NCBI RefSeq assembly: GCF_031844705.1
Contig: NZ_CP134609.1
Location: 930,001-994,000, forward strand
From: Streptomyces sp. ITFR-16
GTDB lineage: Bacteria; Actinomycetota; Actinomycetes; Streptomycetales; Streptomycetaceae
Length of the DNA: 64,000 nucleotides
Direction: 5' to 3'
Shown: positions 33,980 to 42,050 of the stretch, in pieces
How the letters are laid out: every line of letters starts with the position of its first letter
Position numbering within the stretch: the first letter of the stretch is position 1
Notes under the pieces: generated by a model
Databases searched by the model: none
Seen by the model: only the letters and a program-made list of their open reading frames with translations
What the model was told of the DNA's origin: nothing
Position numbers and translations under genes: made by a program

Positions 33980-36222
33980 CCGGCCGGGCGGACATCGACG
34001 GCACGTGGGAGCCGCGCCCCGCCGCGCGCTGGGAGGACGCGTTCCTCGGCGGCAACGGCCGGCACGGGGCGATGGTGTACGGCGACCCCGCCGACGACCG
34101 GGTGATCGTGAACCACCACACCCTGGTCCGGCCCAACGGCAGCGAGCACGCCCGCCCGCCCGAGCTCGCGGACGGGCTGCACCGGATGCAGAGCGCCCTG
34201 CTCGCGGGGGACGCCGCGGCGGCGGAACGCTTCGGTGCGGGCCGCCCGCTGGTGTGGGTGCAGCCCTTCCACCCCGGCTTCCAGACCCGGCTGCGCCCGG
34301 TGCTTGGCGCGGGCGCCGAGACCCCCGGGGTCCCGGCGGACTACCGGCGCCGGATCGACTTCGCCACCGGGGAGATCACGGCGGCCGGCGGGGGCCGGTG
34401 CAGCCGGGTCTTCGTCTCGCGCGCGGACGATGTGATCGTCCAGTACGTCACCGGCCAGGGGCTCTCGGTCGACCTGACCCTGGACCACGCCCTGCCGGGG
34501 GCCCCGCCGCGCCTGGCCGTCGGGCGCGGCACCGTGCTGACTCCGGACGGCGGCCGGCTGACGCTGCGCGTGGGCTACCCGGACAGCGCGCTCGCGTACA
34601 CGGGGGTGACCGTGCTGCGGACCGACGGCGGCACGGTGTCGGTGGCCGGCGAGGGCATCCGGGTCGTGGGGGCCAGGGGCCTCCTGCTGCTCACCCGGGT
34701 GCGGCGGCACGCGGGCGCCCTGGATCCCGCCGCGGAGTGCGCGGCGCTGCCCGGGGACGCCTACCCGGCGCTGCTGGCCCGGCACAGCGCACCGCACCGC
34801 CGGGCGTTCGAGCGCGCCTCCCTCACCCTCGATACGGATCCGGCCGAACGCGCCCTTCCGGGCAGCGAGTTGGTACGCAGGCCGGACAGTCCCGCCCTGC
34901 TGGAGCGGCTGTGCGCGGCCGGGCGCTACCACCTGCTCTCCTCCTGCGGTGTGCTGCCGCCCCGGCTGACCGGGCTGTGGACGGGGAGCTGGGACACCGC
35001 CTGGTCGGGCGCGTTCACCACCAACGCCAACCTCAACCTCCAGATTGCCTCGGCGGCGGCAGCGGCCCTGCCCGAGGTGTCCGAGGCGCACGGGGCGCTG
35101 GTGTACGGGCAGCTCGCCGACTGGCGGGACAACGCCCGGGCCCTCTTCGGGGCGCGGGGCGTCGTCGCCCCCTCCCACACCGACGGGGAGTCCGGCCACA
35201 CCCGCCACTACCAGCGGGCGTATCCCCTGCATCTGTGGACGGCCGGGGCCGACTGGCTGCTGGAACCGCTCGTGGAGCACGCCGAGACCACCGGGGCGAC
35301 GGACCCCCGGCTGGCCGGGGCGCTGCACGAAGTGGCCCTGTTCTACGAGGACTTCCTCACCCGGACCGGCCCCGACGGCAAGGTCGCCGTCGTGCCCTCG
35401 TACTCGCCGGAGAACCGTCCGGCCAACGCGAGCTGGGGCACGGTGAACGCGACGATGGACCTGGCGGCGGCCCGCCACGCGCTGACCGCGTCGGCCGCCC
35501 TCTCCCCCGCCGACCCCGCATCCGCACGGCGGCTGGCGCTGGCGGACCGGCTTCCCGGCTACCGCGTCAACGAGGACGGCGCCCTCGCCGAGTGGGCGTG
35601 GCCGGGCCTGGCGGAGACGTACGACCACCGCCACCTCAGCCACCTGTACCCGGTGTGGCCGCTGGACGCGATCAATCCGTACGACACCCCCGCCCTGGCC
35701 ACCGCCGCGCACCGGGCGCTGGAACTGCGCGGCGCGGAGAACGACTCCGCCCACGGGCATCTGCACCATGCCCTGATCGCCGCACGGCTGCGGGACGGCG
35801 CCCGCGCGTCGGCCGCGCTGGCGGCCGTGCTCGCGGGCGACTTCTTCCACGACTCCCTGATGAGCGCGCACTACCCGCACCGCGACGTGTACAACGCGGA
35901 CGCCGCACACGCCCTGCCCGCCGCGGTCATCGAGTCGCTCGTCCAGTCCACCCCGCACCGCCTGGTGCTGCTGCCCGCGCCGCCGGCCGGCTACCCCAGC
36001 GGTCAACTGCGCGGCATACGTACCAGGTTCGGCGCCGTGCTCGATCTGCGCTGGTCCGCCGACGGCACCGCGACGGCGGTGCTGCGCCCCACCCGTGACG
36101 CCCGGATCGACGTCCGTACGGGCCACGGGAGCACCCTCACCGATTCCTCCGCCGGAACCCCCTCGGCCCCTCTGGAGCTGACGGCCGGCGTGGACCGCGT
36201 CCTCGCACTGGGGCCGCGGTAG
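33976..36222 (+). CDS. Alpha-L-fucosidase, GH95
   Basis: A 748-residue GH95-type enzyme without a signal peptide. The N-terminal domain has the family's WEDAFLGGNGRHGAMVYG start and VNHHTLVRPNG. The (alpha/alpha)6 barrel includes GLWTGSWDTAWSGAFTTNAN, YSPENRPANASWGTVNATMD and HRHLSHLYPVWP. GH95 enzymes cleave alpha-1,2-L-fucose (a few cleave alpha-L-galactose), the terminal residue of xyloglucan F side chains. The GTG overlaps the GH42 stop (GTGA), which indicates tight coupling of fucose and galactose removal. Confidence 0.9.
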   Translation: MTGRADIDGTWEPRPAARWEDAFLGGNGRHGAMVYGDPADDRVIVNHHTLVRPNGSEHARPPELADGLHRMQSALLAGDAAAAERFGAGRPLVWVQPFHPGFQTRLRPVLGAGAETPGVPADYRRRIDFATGEITAAGGGRCSRVFVSRADDVIVQYVTGQGLSVDLTLDHALPGAPPRLAVGRGTVLTPDGGRLTLRVGYPDSALAYTGVTVLRTDGGTVSVAGEGIRVVGARGLLLLTRVRRHAGALDPAAECAALPGDAYPALLARHSAPHRRAFERASLTLDTDPAERALPGSELVRRPDSPALLERLCAAGRYHLLSSCGVLPPRLTGLWTGSWDTAWSGAFTTNANLNLQIASAAAAALPEVSEAHGALVYGQLADWRDNARALFGARGVVAPSHTDGESGHTRHYQRAYPLHLWTAGADWLLEPLVEHAETTGATDPRLAGALHEVALFYEDFLTRTGPDGKVAVVPSYSPENRPANASWGTVNATMDLAAARHALTASAALSPADPASARRLALADRLPGYRVNEDGALAEWAWPGLAETYDHRHLSHLYPVWPLDAINPYDTPALATAAHRALELRGAENDSAHGHLHHALIAARLRDGARASAALAAVLAGDFFHDSLMSAHYPHRDVYNADAAHALPAAVIESLVQSTPHRLVLLPAPPAGYPSGQLRGIRTRFGAVLDLRWSADGTATAVLRPTRDARIDVRTGHGSTLTDSSAGTPSAPLELTAGVDRVLALGPR

Positions 36223-36261
36223 CACGTCCCCCCACCCATCACCACCATGGAAGGGACAACC

Positions 36262-36975
36262 ATGGCACGACGTACCCGCACCCTCAGCAGGCTCCTACTG
36301 GCTCCCGCTGCGGCGGTGGCCGCCCTCGTCGGCTTCGCCGCCGCCCCCGCCCAGGCCGCGGTCTGGTCCTCGTCGGACCAGTGGGGCAACTACACCACCT
36401 CCGACGGCTACACCCTCTACAACAACATCTGGGGCTCCGGCGCCGGTGCGCAGTCGATATGGGCCAACTCCTCCGGCAACTGGGGGGTCTGGGCCGACCA
36501 CCCGAACACCGGCGGCATCAAGTCGTACCCCAACGCCAAGAAGGTGGTCAACAAGTCCCTCACCTCGCTGTCGTCGCTCACCAGCACCTACAACGTCACC
36601 GTCCCGTCGTCGGGTGCCTACAACACCTCGTACGACATCTGGGACACCGACTACGACTACGAGGTGATGCTCTGGGTCAACTACAACGGGGCCGTGGGCC
36701 CGCTCGGCACCTCGCAGGGCACGGTCACGCTCGGCGGTCACACCTGGACGGTCTACAAGGGCGACAACGGGGCCAACCAGGTGTTCTCGTTCCTGCGCAC
36801 CTCGGACTCCACCTCGGGAACGGTGGACATCCTGCCGATCCTGAAGTGGATCAAGGACACCAAGGGCTGGTGGGGCAACGAGACCATCGGTGACGTCCAG
36901 TTCGGCTACGAGATCACGTCGTCGCCGGGCGGGCTGGACTTCACGACGAACGGATTCGGCGTCTCGTCCGGCTGA
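36262..36975 (+). CDS. Secreted GH12 endo-glucanase / xyloglucanase
   Basis: A 237-residue secreted GH12 enzyme. The signal peptide is about 1-35 (cut near AQAAVW). The catalytic jelly roll has the nucleophile Glu in YEVMLWVNY (about 134) and the acid/base Glu in FGYEITSSPGG (about 217). There is no carbohydrate-binding module. GH12 includes endo-beta-1,4-glucanases and xyloglucan-specific endoglucanases. Its place at the end of the importer operon favours xyloglucan cleavage outside the cell; activity on cellulose or mixed-link glucan remains possible. It is the only glycosidase of the locus with a signal peptide. Confidence 0.92.
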   Translation: MARRTRTLSRLLLAPAAAVAALVGFAAAPAQAAVWSSSDQWGNYTTSDGYTLYNNIWGSGAGAQSIWANSSGNWGVWADHPNTGGIKSYPNAKKVVNKSLTSLSSLTSTYNVTVPSSGAYNTSYDIWDTDYDYEVMLWVNYNGAVGPLGTSQGTVTLGGHTWTVYKGDNGANQVFSFLRTSDSTSGTVDILPILKWIKDTKGWWGNETIGDVQFGYEITSSPGGLDFTTNGFGVSSG

Positions 36976-36988
36976 GCCGTACGCACAG

Positions 36989-37019
36989 GAGCCGGCCCCC
37001 GCGGGACGGGGGCCGGCTC
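36989..37019. terminator. Bidirectional terminator, GH12 / lacI
   Basis: A perfect 12-bp stem (GAGCCGGCCCCC with 37008-37019) and a 7-nt loop lie between the GH12 stop and the lacI stop, closing both transcripts. Confidence 0.85.
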
Positions 37020-37023
37020 GGGC

Positions 37024-38031
37024 TCACACCGGAGCGGGCCCGGTGCTCTCCCGTACCGTCAGCTCGGGCGCCAGCAGCTCGACTTCGTCCGTGTCCCGGC
37101 CGGAGAGCTTGGCGACGACCTGTTCGACGGAGCGGCGGCCCATCTCCTGCGCGGGGATCGCCACCGAGGTCAGCCGCACCGAGGCCTGGGAGGCCACCGG
37201 CTCGGGACAGATCGCGACCACCGACACATCCTCGGGCACTGCCCGGCCCTGCTGCCGCAGCAGATTCAGGAGCGGCTCCACGGCGGACTCGTTCTGCACG
37301 ATGAAACCGGTGGTGCCCGGGCGCTCGTCGAAGATCCGCGCCAGGGTCTGGGCCATCGCCGCGTAGCCGCCCTCGCAGGGCCGGTGCAGGACGCGCACCC
37401 CGGTCTCCTGCGCCTTGGCCCGCACCCCGTCCACGGTCCGCTCGGCGAATCCGGTGTGCCGCTCGTACACCGCGGCGGCCTCGCCGATGACGGCGATCTC
37501 GCGGTGGCCGAGGCCGGCCAGGTGTTCCACGCAGAGCGCGCCGGTCGCCTCGAAGTCGAGGTCCACACAGGTCAGTCCCGCGGTGTCGGCGGGCAGTCCG
37601 ATGAGCACGGCGGCCCGGTCGGTCTCGCGGAGCAACGGCAGCCGCTCGTCGTGGAGTTCGACGTCCATCAGGATCATCGCGTCGGCCAGCGAGCTCCCGG
37701 CGATCCGCCGCACGGCCGCCGGGCCCTCCTCGCCGGTGAGGAGCAGGACGTCGTAGCCGTGGGTGCGGGCGGTGGTGGCCACCGCGATGGCGATCTCCAT
37801 CATCACGGGCACGTACATGTCGGTGCGCAGGGGCACCATGAGGGCGATGATGTTGGACCGGCTGCTCGCGAGCGCCCGCGCACCGGCGTTGGGGTGGTAC
37901 CCGAGCTGCTGGATGCTCTGCTCCACCCGCTCGCGGGTGGGCCCGGAGATGGAGCGCTTCCCACTGAGGACGTAGCTCACCGTGCTCGCCGAGACTCCGG
38001 CGTGCTGCGCGACCTCGGCCAGGGTGACCAT
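37024..38031 (-). CDS. LacI-family repressor of the glycan locus
   Basis: A 335-residue LacI-type regulator. The N-terminal helix-turn-helix is at about 1-50 (TLAEVAQHAGVSASTVSYVLSG, hinge helix NAGARALASS) and the periplasmic-binding-protein-like effector domain at about 60-330. It sits at the end of the importer/glycosidase operon in opposite orientation. The same palindrome occurs twice in its own upstream region and twice in the GH3/importer divergent region, so it most likely represses both operons and itself. A xyloglucan oligosaccharide or a breakdown product such as isoprimeverose is a plausible inducer (inferred). Confidence 0.93.
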   Translation of the reverse strand: MVTLAEVAQHAGVSASTVSYVLSGKRSISGPTRERVEQSIQQLGYHPNAGARALASSRSNIIALMVPLRTDMYVPVMMEIAIAVATTARTHGYDVLLLTGEEGPAAVRRIAGSSLADAMILMDVELHDERLPLLRETDRAAVLIGLPADTAGLTCVDLDFEATGALCVEHLAGLGHREIAVIGEAAAVYERHTGFAERTVDGVRAKAQETGVRVLHRPCEGGYAAMAQTLARIFDERPGTTGFIVQNESAVEPLLNLLRQQGRAVPEDVSVVAICPEPVASQASVRLTSVAIPAQEMGRRSVEQVVAKLSGRDTDEVELLAPELTVRESTGPAPV

Positions 38032-38092
38032 TCAGCTCTCCATCACGGGACGACGTCGGACACCGGCTCGGCCGGATACGGCGAAACGCGGG

Positions 38093-38104
38093 CGAAGCGC
38101 TTCG
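38093..38104. promoter_or_regulatory. LacI operator copy 3
   Basis: CGAAGCGCTTCG is a perfect 12-bp core of the same palindrome, 62 bp upstream of the lacI start. The outer bases are G and A rather than T and A, so the site may be slightly weaker. Confidence 0.8.
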
Positions 38105-38180
38105 ACTCACCGCTGTCCGCCTGCGGTACACATCGGATGACGCGAGCCTAGACCTGCACGCACAGCGTGTCCATAGCACT

Positions 38181-38196
38181 GTCGAAGCGCTTCGAC
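38181..38196. promoter_or_regulatory. LacI operator copy 4
   Basis: GTCGAAGCGCTTCGAC is the longest copy, a perfect 16-bp palindrome. It lies 150 bp upstream of lacI and 117 bp upstream of the divergent membrane-protein gene. Two sites 77 bp apart centre to centre could support looping. Confidence 0.85.
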
Positions 38197-38312
38197 TCCC
38201 TGACCGCACCACGACGGGCGCTACCGCCACGATATGCCGGGCGCCGATCTCCACCCGTCGTTCCACCCATGGGTCCAGGTGCGGGAGCCCGCGCGACAGC
38301 AGTCTTGAGGGC

Positions 38313-38855
38313 ATGACAACCAGCGACTGGATCACCGACATCGCCCTCGTCCTGATCGTCTTCCGGCAGCTGCGGGAAGGCCGGCTGGACCTCAAGACCT
38401 TCCTGCTCCCCCTGGGGATCGTGGCCTTCGTGGCGCACTCCTACCTGCACAGCGTGCCCACCGCGGGCAACGACCTGGTGCTGATCGGCGCGCTGATGGC
38501 CGTCGGCGCGGCCCTCGGCATCGCCGGCGGCGTCTGCACCCGCGTCCGGGCGGCGGGCGAGCACCTGCTGATCAAGGCCGGCGCGGTCTCCGCGGTCCTG
38601 TGGGTGCTCGGCATGGGCGCCCGGATGGGCTTCCAGGTCTGGGTCTCGCACGGCGGGGGCGCCGACGACGTGGCGCGGTTCAGCATCGCCCACCACATCA
38701 CCACGGATCAGGCCTGGGTCGCCGCCTTCGTCCTGATGGCGCTCACCGAGGTCGTCACACGGCTCGCGACGATCTTCGTGAGGAGCCGGCTGGTCACCCG
38801 GCCCGGTGCGCGTGATGCGGCGACGCCCGCGCCCGCCTTCGACCGCACGGCCTGA
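38313..38855 (+). CDS. Multi-pass membrane protein (DUF1453/CcdC-like)
   Basis: A 180-residue integral membrane protein with about five hydrophobic segments, resembling DUF1453/CcdC-type proteins. Its start follows CTTGAGGGC. It is directly upstream of a two-component pair on the same strand (20-bp gap) and may act with the kinase or be its target. The family assignment is tentative. Confidence 0.75.
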   Translation: MTTSDWITDIALVLIVFRQLREGRLDLKTFLLPLGIVAFVAHSYLHSVPTAGNDLVLIGALMAVGAALGIAGGVCTRVRAAGEHLLIKAGAVSAVLWVLGMGARMGFQVWVSHGGGADDVARFSIAHHITTDQAWVAAFVLMALTEVVTRLATIFVRSRLVTRPGARDAATPAPAFDRTA

Positions 38856-38875
38856 CCGTGGGCTATGGTCACGCC

Positions 38876-40105
38876 GTGCCCGAAGCAGAGAGCAGCCCCG
38901 AAGGCCGGGACGCGCCCACCACGTGGCACGGCCCCGGCCCGGGGCCTTCCCCGCACGGGGAGCCCCGCCCCCGGCCCGTTCCCGGCCATGACCCCCGTGT
39001 GCAGTGGGTTCTGACACTGTTCGTGATCGGCGCCGCCTTCGCGACGGTCCGCCCGCTCGGTCTCGAAGGCCGGGGTCTCGCGGTCGCGGCGCTCCTCGTG
39101 GTCAACTCCCTGGCGCTGGCGGCCCGGCACCTGCCCGAGGCCGGGGTCCCGCCCCGCGCGGACCTGGTCTGGATGACGCTCGGCATCGTCGCCGCGGCCG
39201 CCCTGATCGGCGTCAGCCGCAGCGGTTCGAGCTACCTCTTCGCGTACTTCCTCGTGGGCCACGCCGGATTCCGGCTGCCGGTCGGGCGGGCCGTCACCCT
39301 CGCGGTGCTGTGCAGCCTGCTGTGCGGCGGCGTCCTGTACTTCCGCATCGGCCCCGGCCACCACCTGCTGCCCTGGGCCCTCGGCCTGACCACCGGCCTC
39401 CCGGTCGTGGTGGGGATCGTCAACCGCAGCCGCCGGCGCGCCGTGACGGCGGCGATCGAGGCGGCCGAGTCCGCCGAGCGGGCGGCCCGCGCCGAGGCCC
39501 GTACCGCCGTCCTGACCGAGCGCGGCCGGATCGCCCGTGATGTGCACGACGTCCTCGCCCACTCCCTGGCCGGCATCAACATGCAGCTGGAACTGGCGGA
39601 CGCGCTGCTCGACACCGGAGATCTGGAGAAGGTCCGCGCGGCGAACCAGAAGGCGCACAGCATGGTCAAGGAGAGCCTGAAACAGGCCCAGTGGACCGTG
39701 CACGCCCTGCGCGAGGACTCCCTGCCCCTGGTCGAGAGCCTGACCGCGCTGATCGACTCCTCGGGACACCGCGACGCCCTCACCGTCACCGGGACCGTCC
39801 GGGAGGTGCCGTCCCGGGCCACGCAGAACCTGCTGCGGATCGCTCAGGAGTCGCTGACCAACGCCGCGCGGCACGCGCCCGGCGGCGAGGTCAGGGTGGA
39901 GCTGGCGTTCGCCGCCGGATCGACGACACTGAAGGTCCGCAACAGTCCGGCGACCCGTGCGGTGCGCACGGGCGTCGGCAGCGGGATGGGGCTGATCGGC
40001 ATGCGCGAGAGGGCCGCCCTGCTGGGCGGGACGATCACCGCGGGCCCGGTCACCGAGGGACCGGACGAGGGCGGCTGGCAAGTGGAGGCAGTGATTCCGG
40101 GATGA
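38876..40105 (+). CDS. NarL-type sensor histidine kinase
   Basis: A 409-residue kinase. After a disordered Pro-rich N-terminus it has about five membrane helices (about 43-185), then a HisKA_3 dimerisation domain with the phospho-His in ARDVHDVLAHS (about residue 224) and a HATPase domain (SLTNAARHAPGG, GMGLIGMRERAALLGG). The GTG at 38876 lies exactly 7 nt after a TATGGT box (38864-38869), which suggests a leaderless start; a GTG at 38858 is an alternative. The stop overlaps the response regulator start as ATGA. Confidence 0.9.
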   Translation: MPEAESSPEGRDAPTTWHGPGPGPSPHGEPRPRPVPGHDPRVQWVLTLFVIGAAFATVRPLGLEGRGLAVAALLVVNSLALAARHLPEAGVPPRADLVWMTLGIVAAAALIGVSRSGSSYLFAYFLVGHAGFRLPVGRAVTLAVLCSLLCGGVLYFRIGPGHHLLPWALGLTTGLPVVVGIVNRSRRRAVTAAIEAAESAERAARAEARTAVLTERGRIARDVHDVLAHSLAGINMQLELADALLDTGDLEKVRAANQKAHSMVKESLKQAQWTVHALREDSLPLVESLTALIDSSGHRDALTVTGTVREVPSRATQNLLRIAQESLTNAARHAPGGEVRVELAFAAGSTTLKVRNSPATRAVRTGVGSGMGLIGMRERAALLGGTITAGPVTEGPDEGGWQVEAVIPG

Positions 40106-40767
40106 ACGAACCGATGCGGAGCACCGGGCGGTTGCGGGTCGTGGTGGCCGACGACCAGGCCGCCGTACGCGAGCCACTGGCCGCGGTCCTCGGCCTGGCC
40201 GAGGACATCGACGTCGTCGCGGCCGCCGCGGACGGTACGGAGGTGCTCGCCGCGGTCGCCGCCGGGCCGGTGGACGTGGTCCTCATGGACCTGCGGATGC
40301 CCGTCATGGACGGCACCGAGGCGACCCGGCGGCTCACCGAGGAGCACCCGGAGGTGGCCGTCGTGGTCCTGACCACCTTCGCCGACGACGACTCCGTCCT
40401 CGCCGCGCTGAGCGCGGGGGCCCGCGGCTACCTCACCAAGAACGCGGGGCGTCGAGACATCACCCGCGCGATCCGCGCCGCCGCCGCCGGACAGTCCGTG
40501 CTCGACCGCGAGGTCCAGGACCGCCTCCTCGCCACGGTCCGCACCAAGTCCCCGGCGCCCGGACAGCAGCTGCCCGCCGACCTCACGCCCCGCGAGCGCG
40601 AGGTCCTCACCCTGATCGGCCGGGGCCTGCCGAACCGGGCCATCGCGGAGAAGCTCTTCATCAGCGAGGCCACGGTGAAGACGCACATCAACAATCTCTT
40701 CGCCAAGGCGGACATCAAGGACCGCGCCGACGCGGTACGCCGTGCGATCGGGGCGGGCCTGGCCTGA
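40102..40767 (+). CDS. NarL/LuxR-type response regulator
   Basis: A 221-residue response regulator. The receiver domain has acidic residues in VVADDQ, the phospho-acceptor Asp in VVLMDLRMP (about 63) and the Lys in YLTKNAG. The C-terminal LuxR helix-turn-helix reads LTPREREVLTLIGRG and ISEATVKTHINNLFAK. It is coupled by a 4-bp overlap to the kinase. Its targets are unknown. Confidence 0.94.
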   Translation: MNEPMRSTGRLRVVVADDQAAVREPLAAVLGLAEDIDVVAAAADGTEVLAAVAAGPVDVVLMDLRMPVMDGTEATRRLTEEHPEVAVVVLTTFADDDSVLAALSAGARGYLTKNAGRRDITRAIRAAAAGQSVLDREVQDRLLATVRTKSPAPGQQLPADLTPREREVLTLIGRGLPNRAIAEKLFISEATVKTHINNLFAKADIKDRADAVRRAIGAGLA

Positions 40768-40796
40768 CGGCCCGAGGCGAACGGCGCGGCCCGGAC

Positions 40797-42050
40797 TCAG
40801 GCGTTGAGCAGAACGGGGAACGCCTCCATGTCGTTCTGCGTCATCACGGGCAGCTTGCGCAGTTCCGCGTCCGGCACGGCGAGCCGCAGCTCCGGGAAGC
40901 GGGCGAAGAGCGCCGGCAGGGCGATCCCCGCCTCGATGCGGGAGAGCGCCGCGCCGGGGCAGATGTGCGGGCCGTGGCCGAAGGTCATGTGCCGGACGGG
41001 GGTGGGGCGGGTGATGTCGAAGGCGTCGGCGTCGGGGCCGTGCTGCTCGGGGTCGCGGCCGATCGCCCGGTAGGAGACGACCACGCCCTCGCCCTTGGCG
41101 ATGACCCCGTCGCCCACCTCGATGTCCTCGGTGGCGAACCGCATCAGCAGATGGGTGGTCGGGGTGTCCCACCGCAGCGTCTCCTCGATCACGGTCTCCC
41201 AGGAGACCTCCCCGTCGAGGACGGTCCGCAGCTGGCCGGGGTGGGCCAGCAGGGCGCGTACCGCGTTGAGGATGAGCCCGATCGTGGTCTCGTGCCCGGC
41301 CGCGACCATCGCCTTGAGGTTGCCGACCACCTCTTCCTCGGTCAGCGGCGCACCGCCCTCGTCGGCCAGGATCAGCGCGGAGGTGAGGTCGTCGGTGGGC
41401 CGGGCGGTCTTCTCGCGTACGAGCCCGGCGTAGAAGACGTCCAGGTCGGCGAGGAGGGCCAGGCGCTCGTCCTGCGGGGTGAGCATCGAGAAGAAGGCCT
41501 TGTACTGGCGCGTCAGCATGGCGTTCGCGGCGGGATCGACGCCCATCAGCATGCCGACGACCCGCATGGGCAGCGGCTGCGCGAAGACGGACTTGAGGTC
41601 GACGACCGCCCCGTCCCTGCCGCCCTCGGCGAGCGCGTCCAGCAGTTCCTCGGTGAACTTCTCGATGTCGGGACGGATCGCCTCCAGCCGGCGGGGCGTG
41701 AGCGCCTGGGAGGTCTTGGTCCGCAGCCGCCGGTGCTCTTCACCGTCGACGGTGAACATGGACCGGCCCGCGTCGATCATCCCGATGAGCGGCCACGCGT
41801 GCGTGACCTCGCCGCTCTGCCACAGGCCCCAGGCGTCGAGGTCCTTGACCAGCCGTGGATCGACCAGGAGCCGGCGGGCGTCCGCGTGCCGGGTGAGGGT
41901 CCAGGCCGGTACGCCGAGCAGCTCGATCCGGGCCAGCGGTCCGGCCTCGCGCAGCCGTGCCGTCTCACCGTCCAGGTCCTGGACCATCGGGTCGATGACG
42001 ACGGTTCCGCCGTCGTGGGCCGCTGCCGCAGCGGCGTGGGGGCAGTTCAC
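40797..42050 (-). CDS. Cytochrome P450, CYP154-like
   Basis: A 417-residue P450 resembling CYP154. It has the B-C region LVDPRLVKDLDAWGLWQSG, the I-helix MVAAGHETTIGL, the ExxR motif EETLRWDTPT and the heme loop FGHGPHICPGAALSR. The GTG at 42050 overlaps the stop of the upstream P450 as GTGA, so the two are translated as a pair. CYP154 enzymes of streptomycetes hydroxylate macrolides, steroids or flavonoids; the substrate here is unknown. Confidence 0.93.
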   Translation of the reverse strand: MNCPHAAAAAAHDGGTVVIDPMVQDLDGETARLREAGPLARIELLGVPAWTLTRHADARRLLVDPRLVKDLDAWGLWQSGEVTHAWPLIGMIDAGRSMFTVDGEEHRRLRTKTSQALTPRRLEAIRPDIEKFTEELLDALAEGGRDGAVVDLKSVFAQPLPMRVVGMLMGVDPAANAMLTRQYKAFFSMLTPQDERLALLADLDVFYAGLVREKTARPTDDLTSALILADEGGAPLTEEEVVGNLKAMVAAGHETTIGLILNAVRALLAHPGQLRTVLDGEVSWETVIEETLRWDTPTTHLLMRFATEDIEVGDGVIAKGEGVVVSYRAIGRDPEQHGPDADAFDITRPTPVRHMTFGHGPHICPGAALSRIEAGIALPALFARFPELRLAVPDAELRKLPVMTQNDMEAFPVLLNA

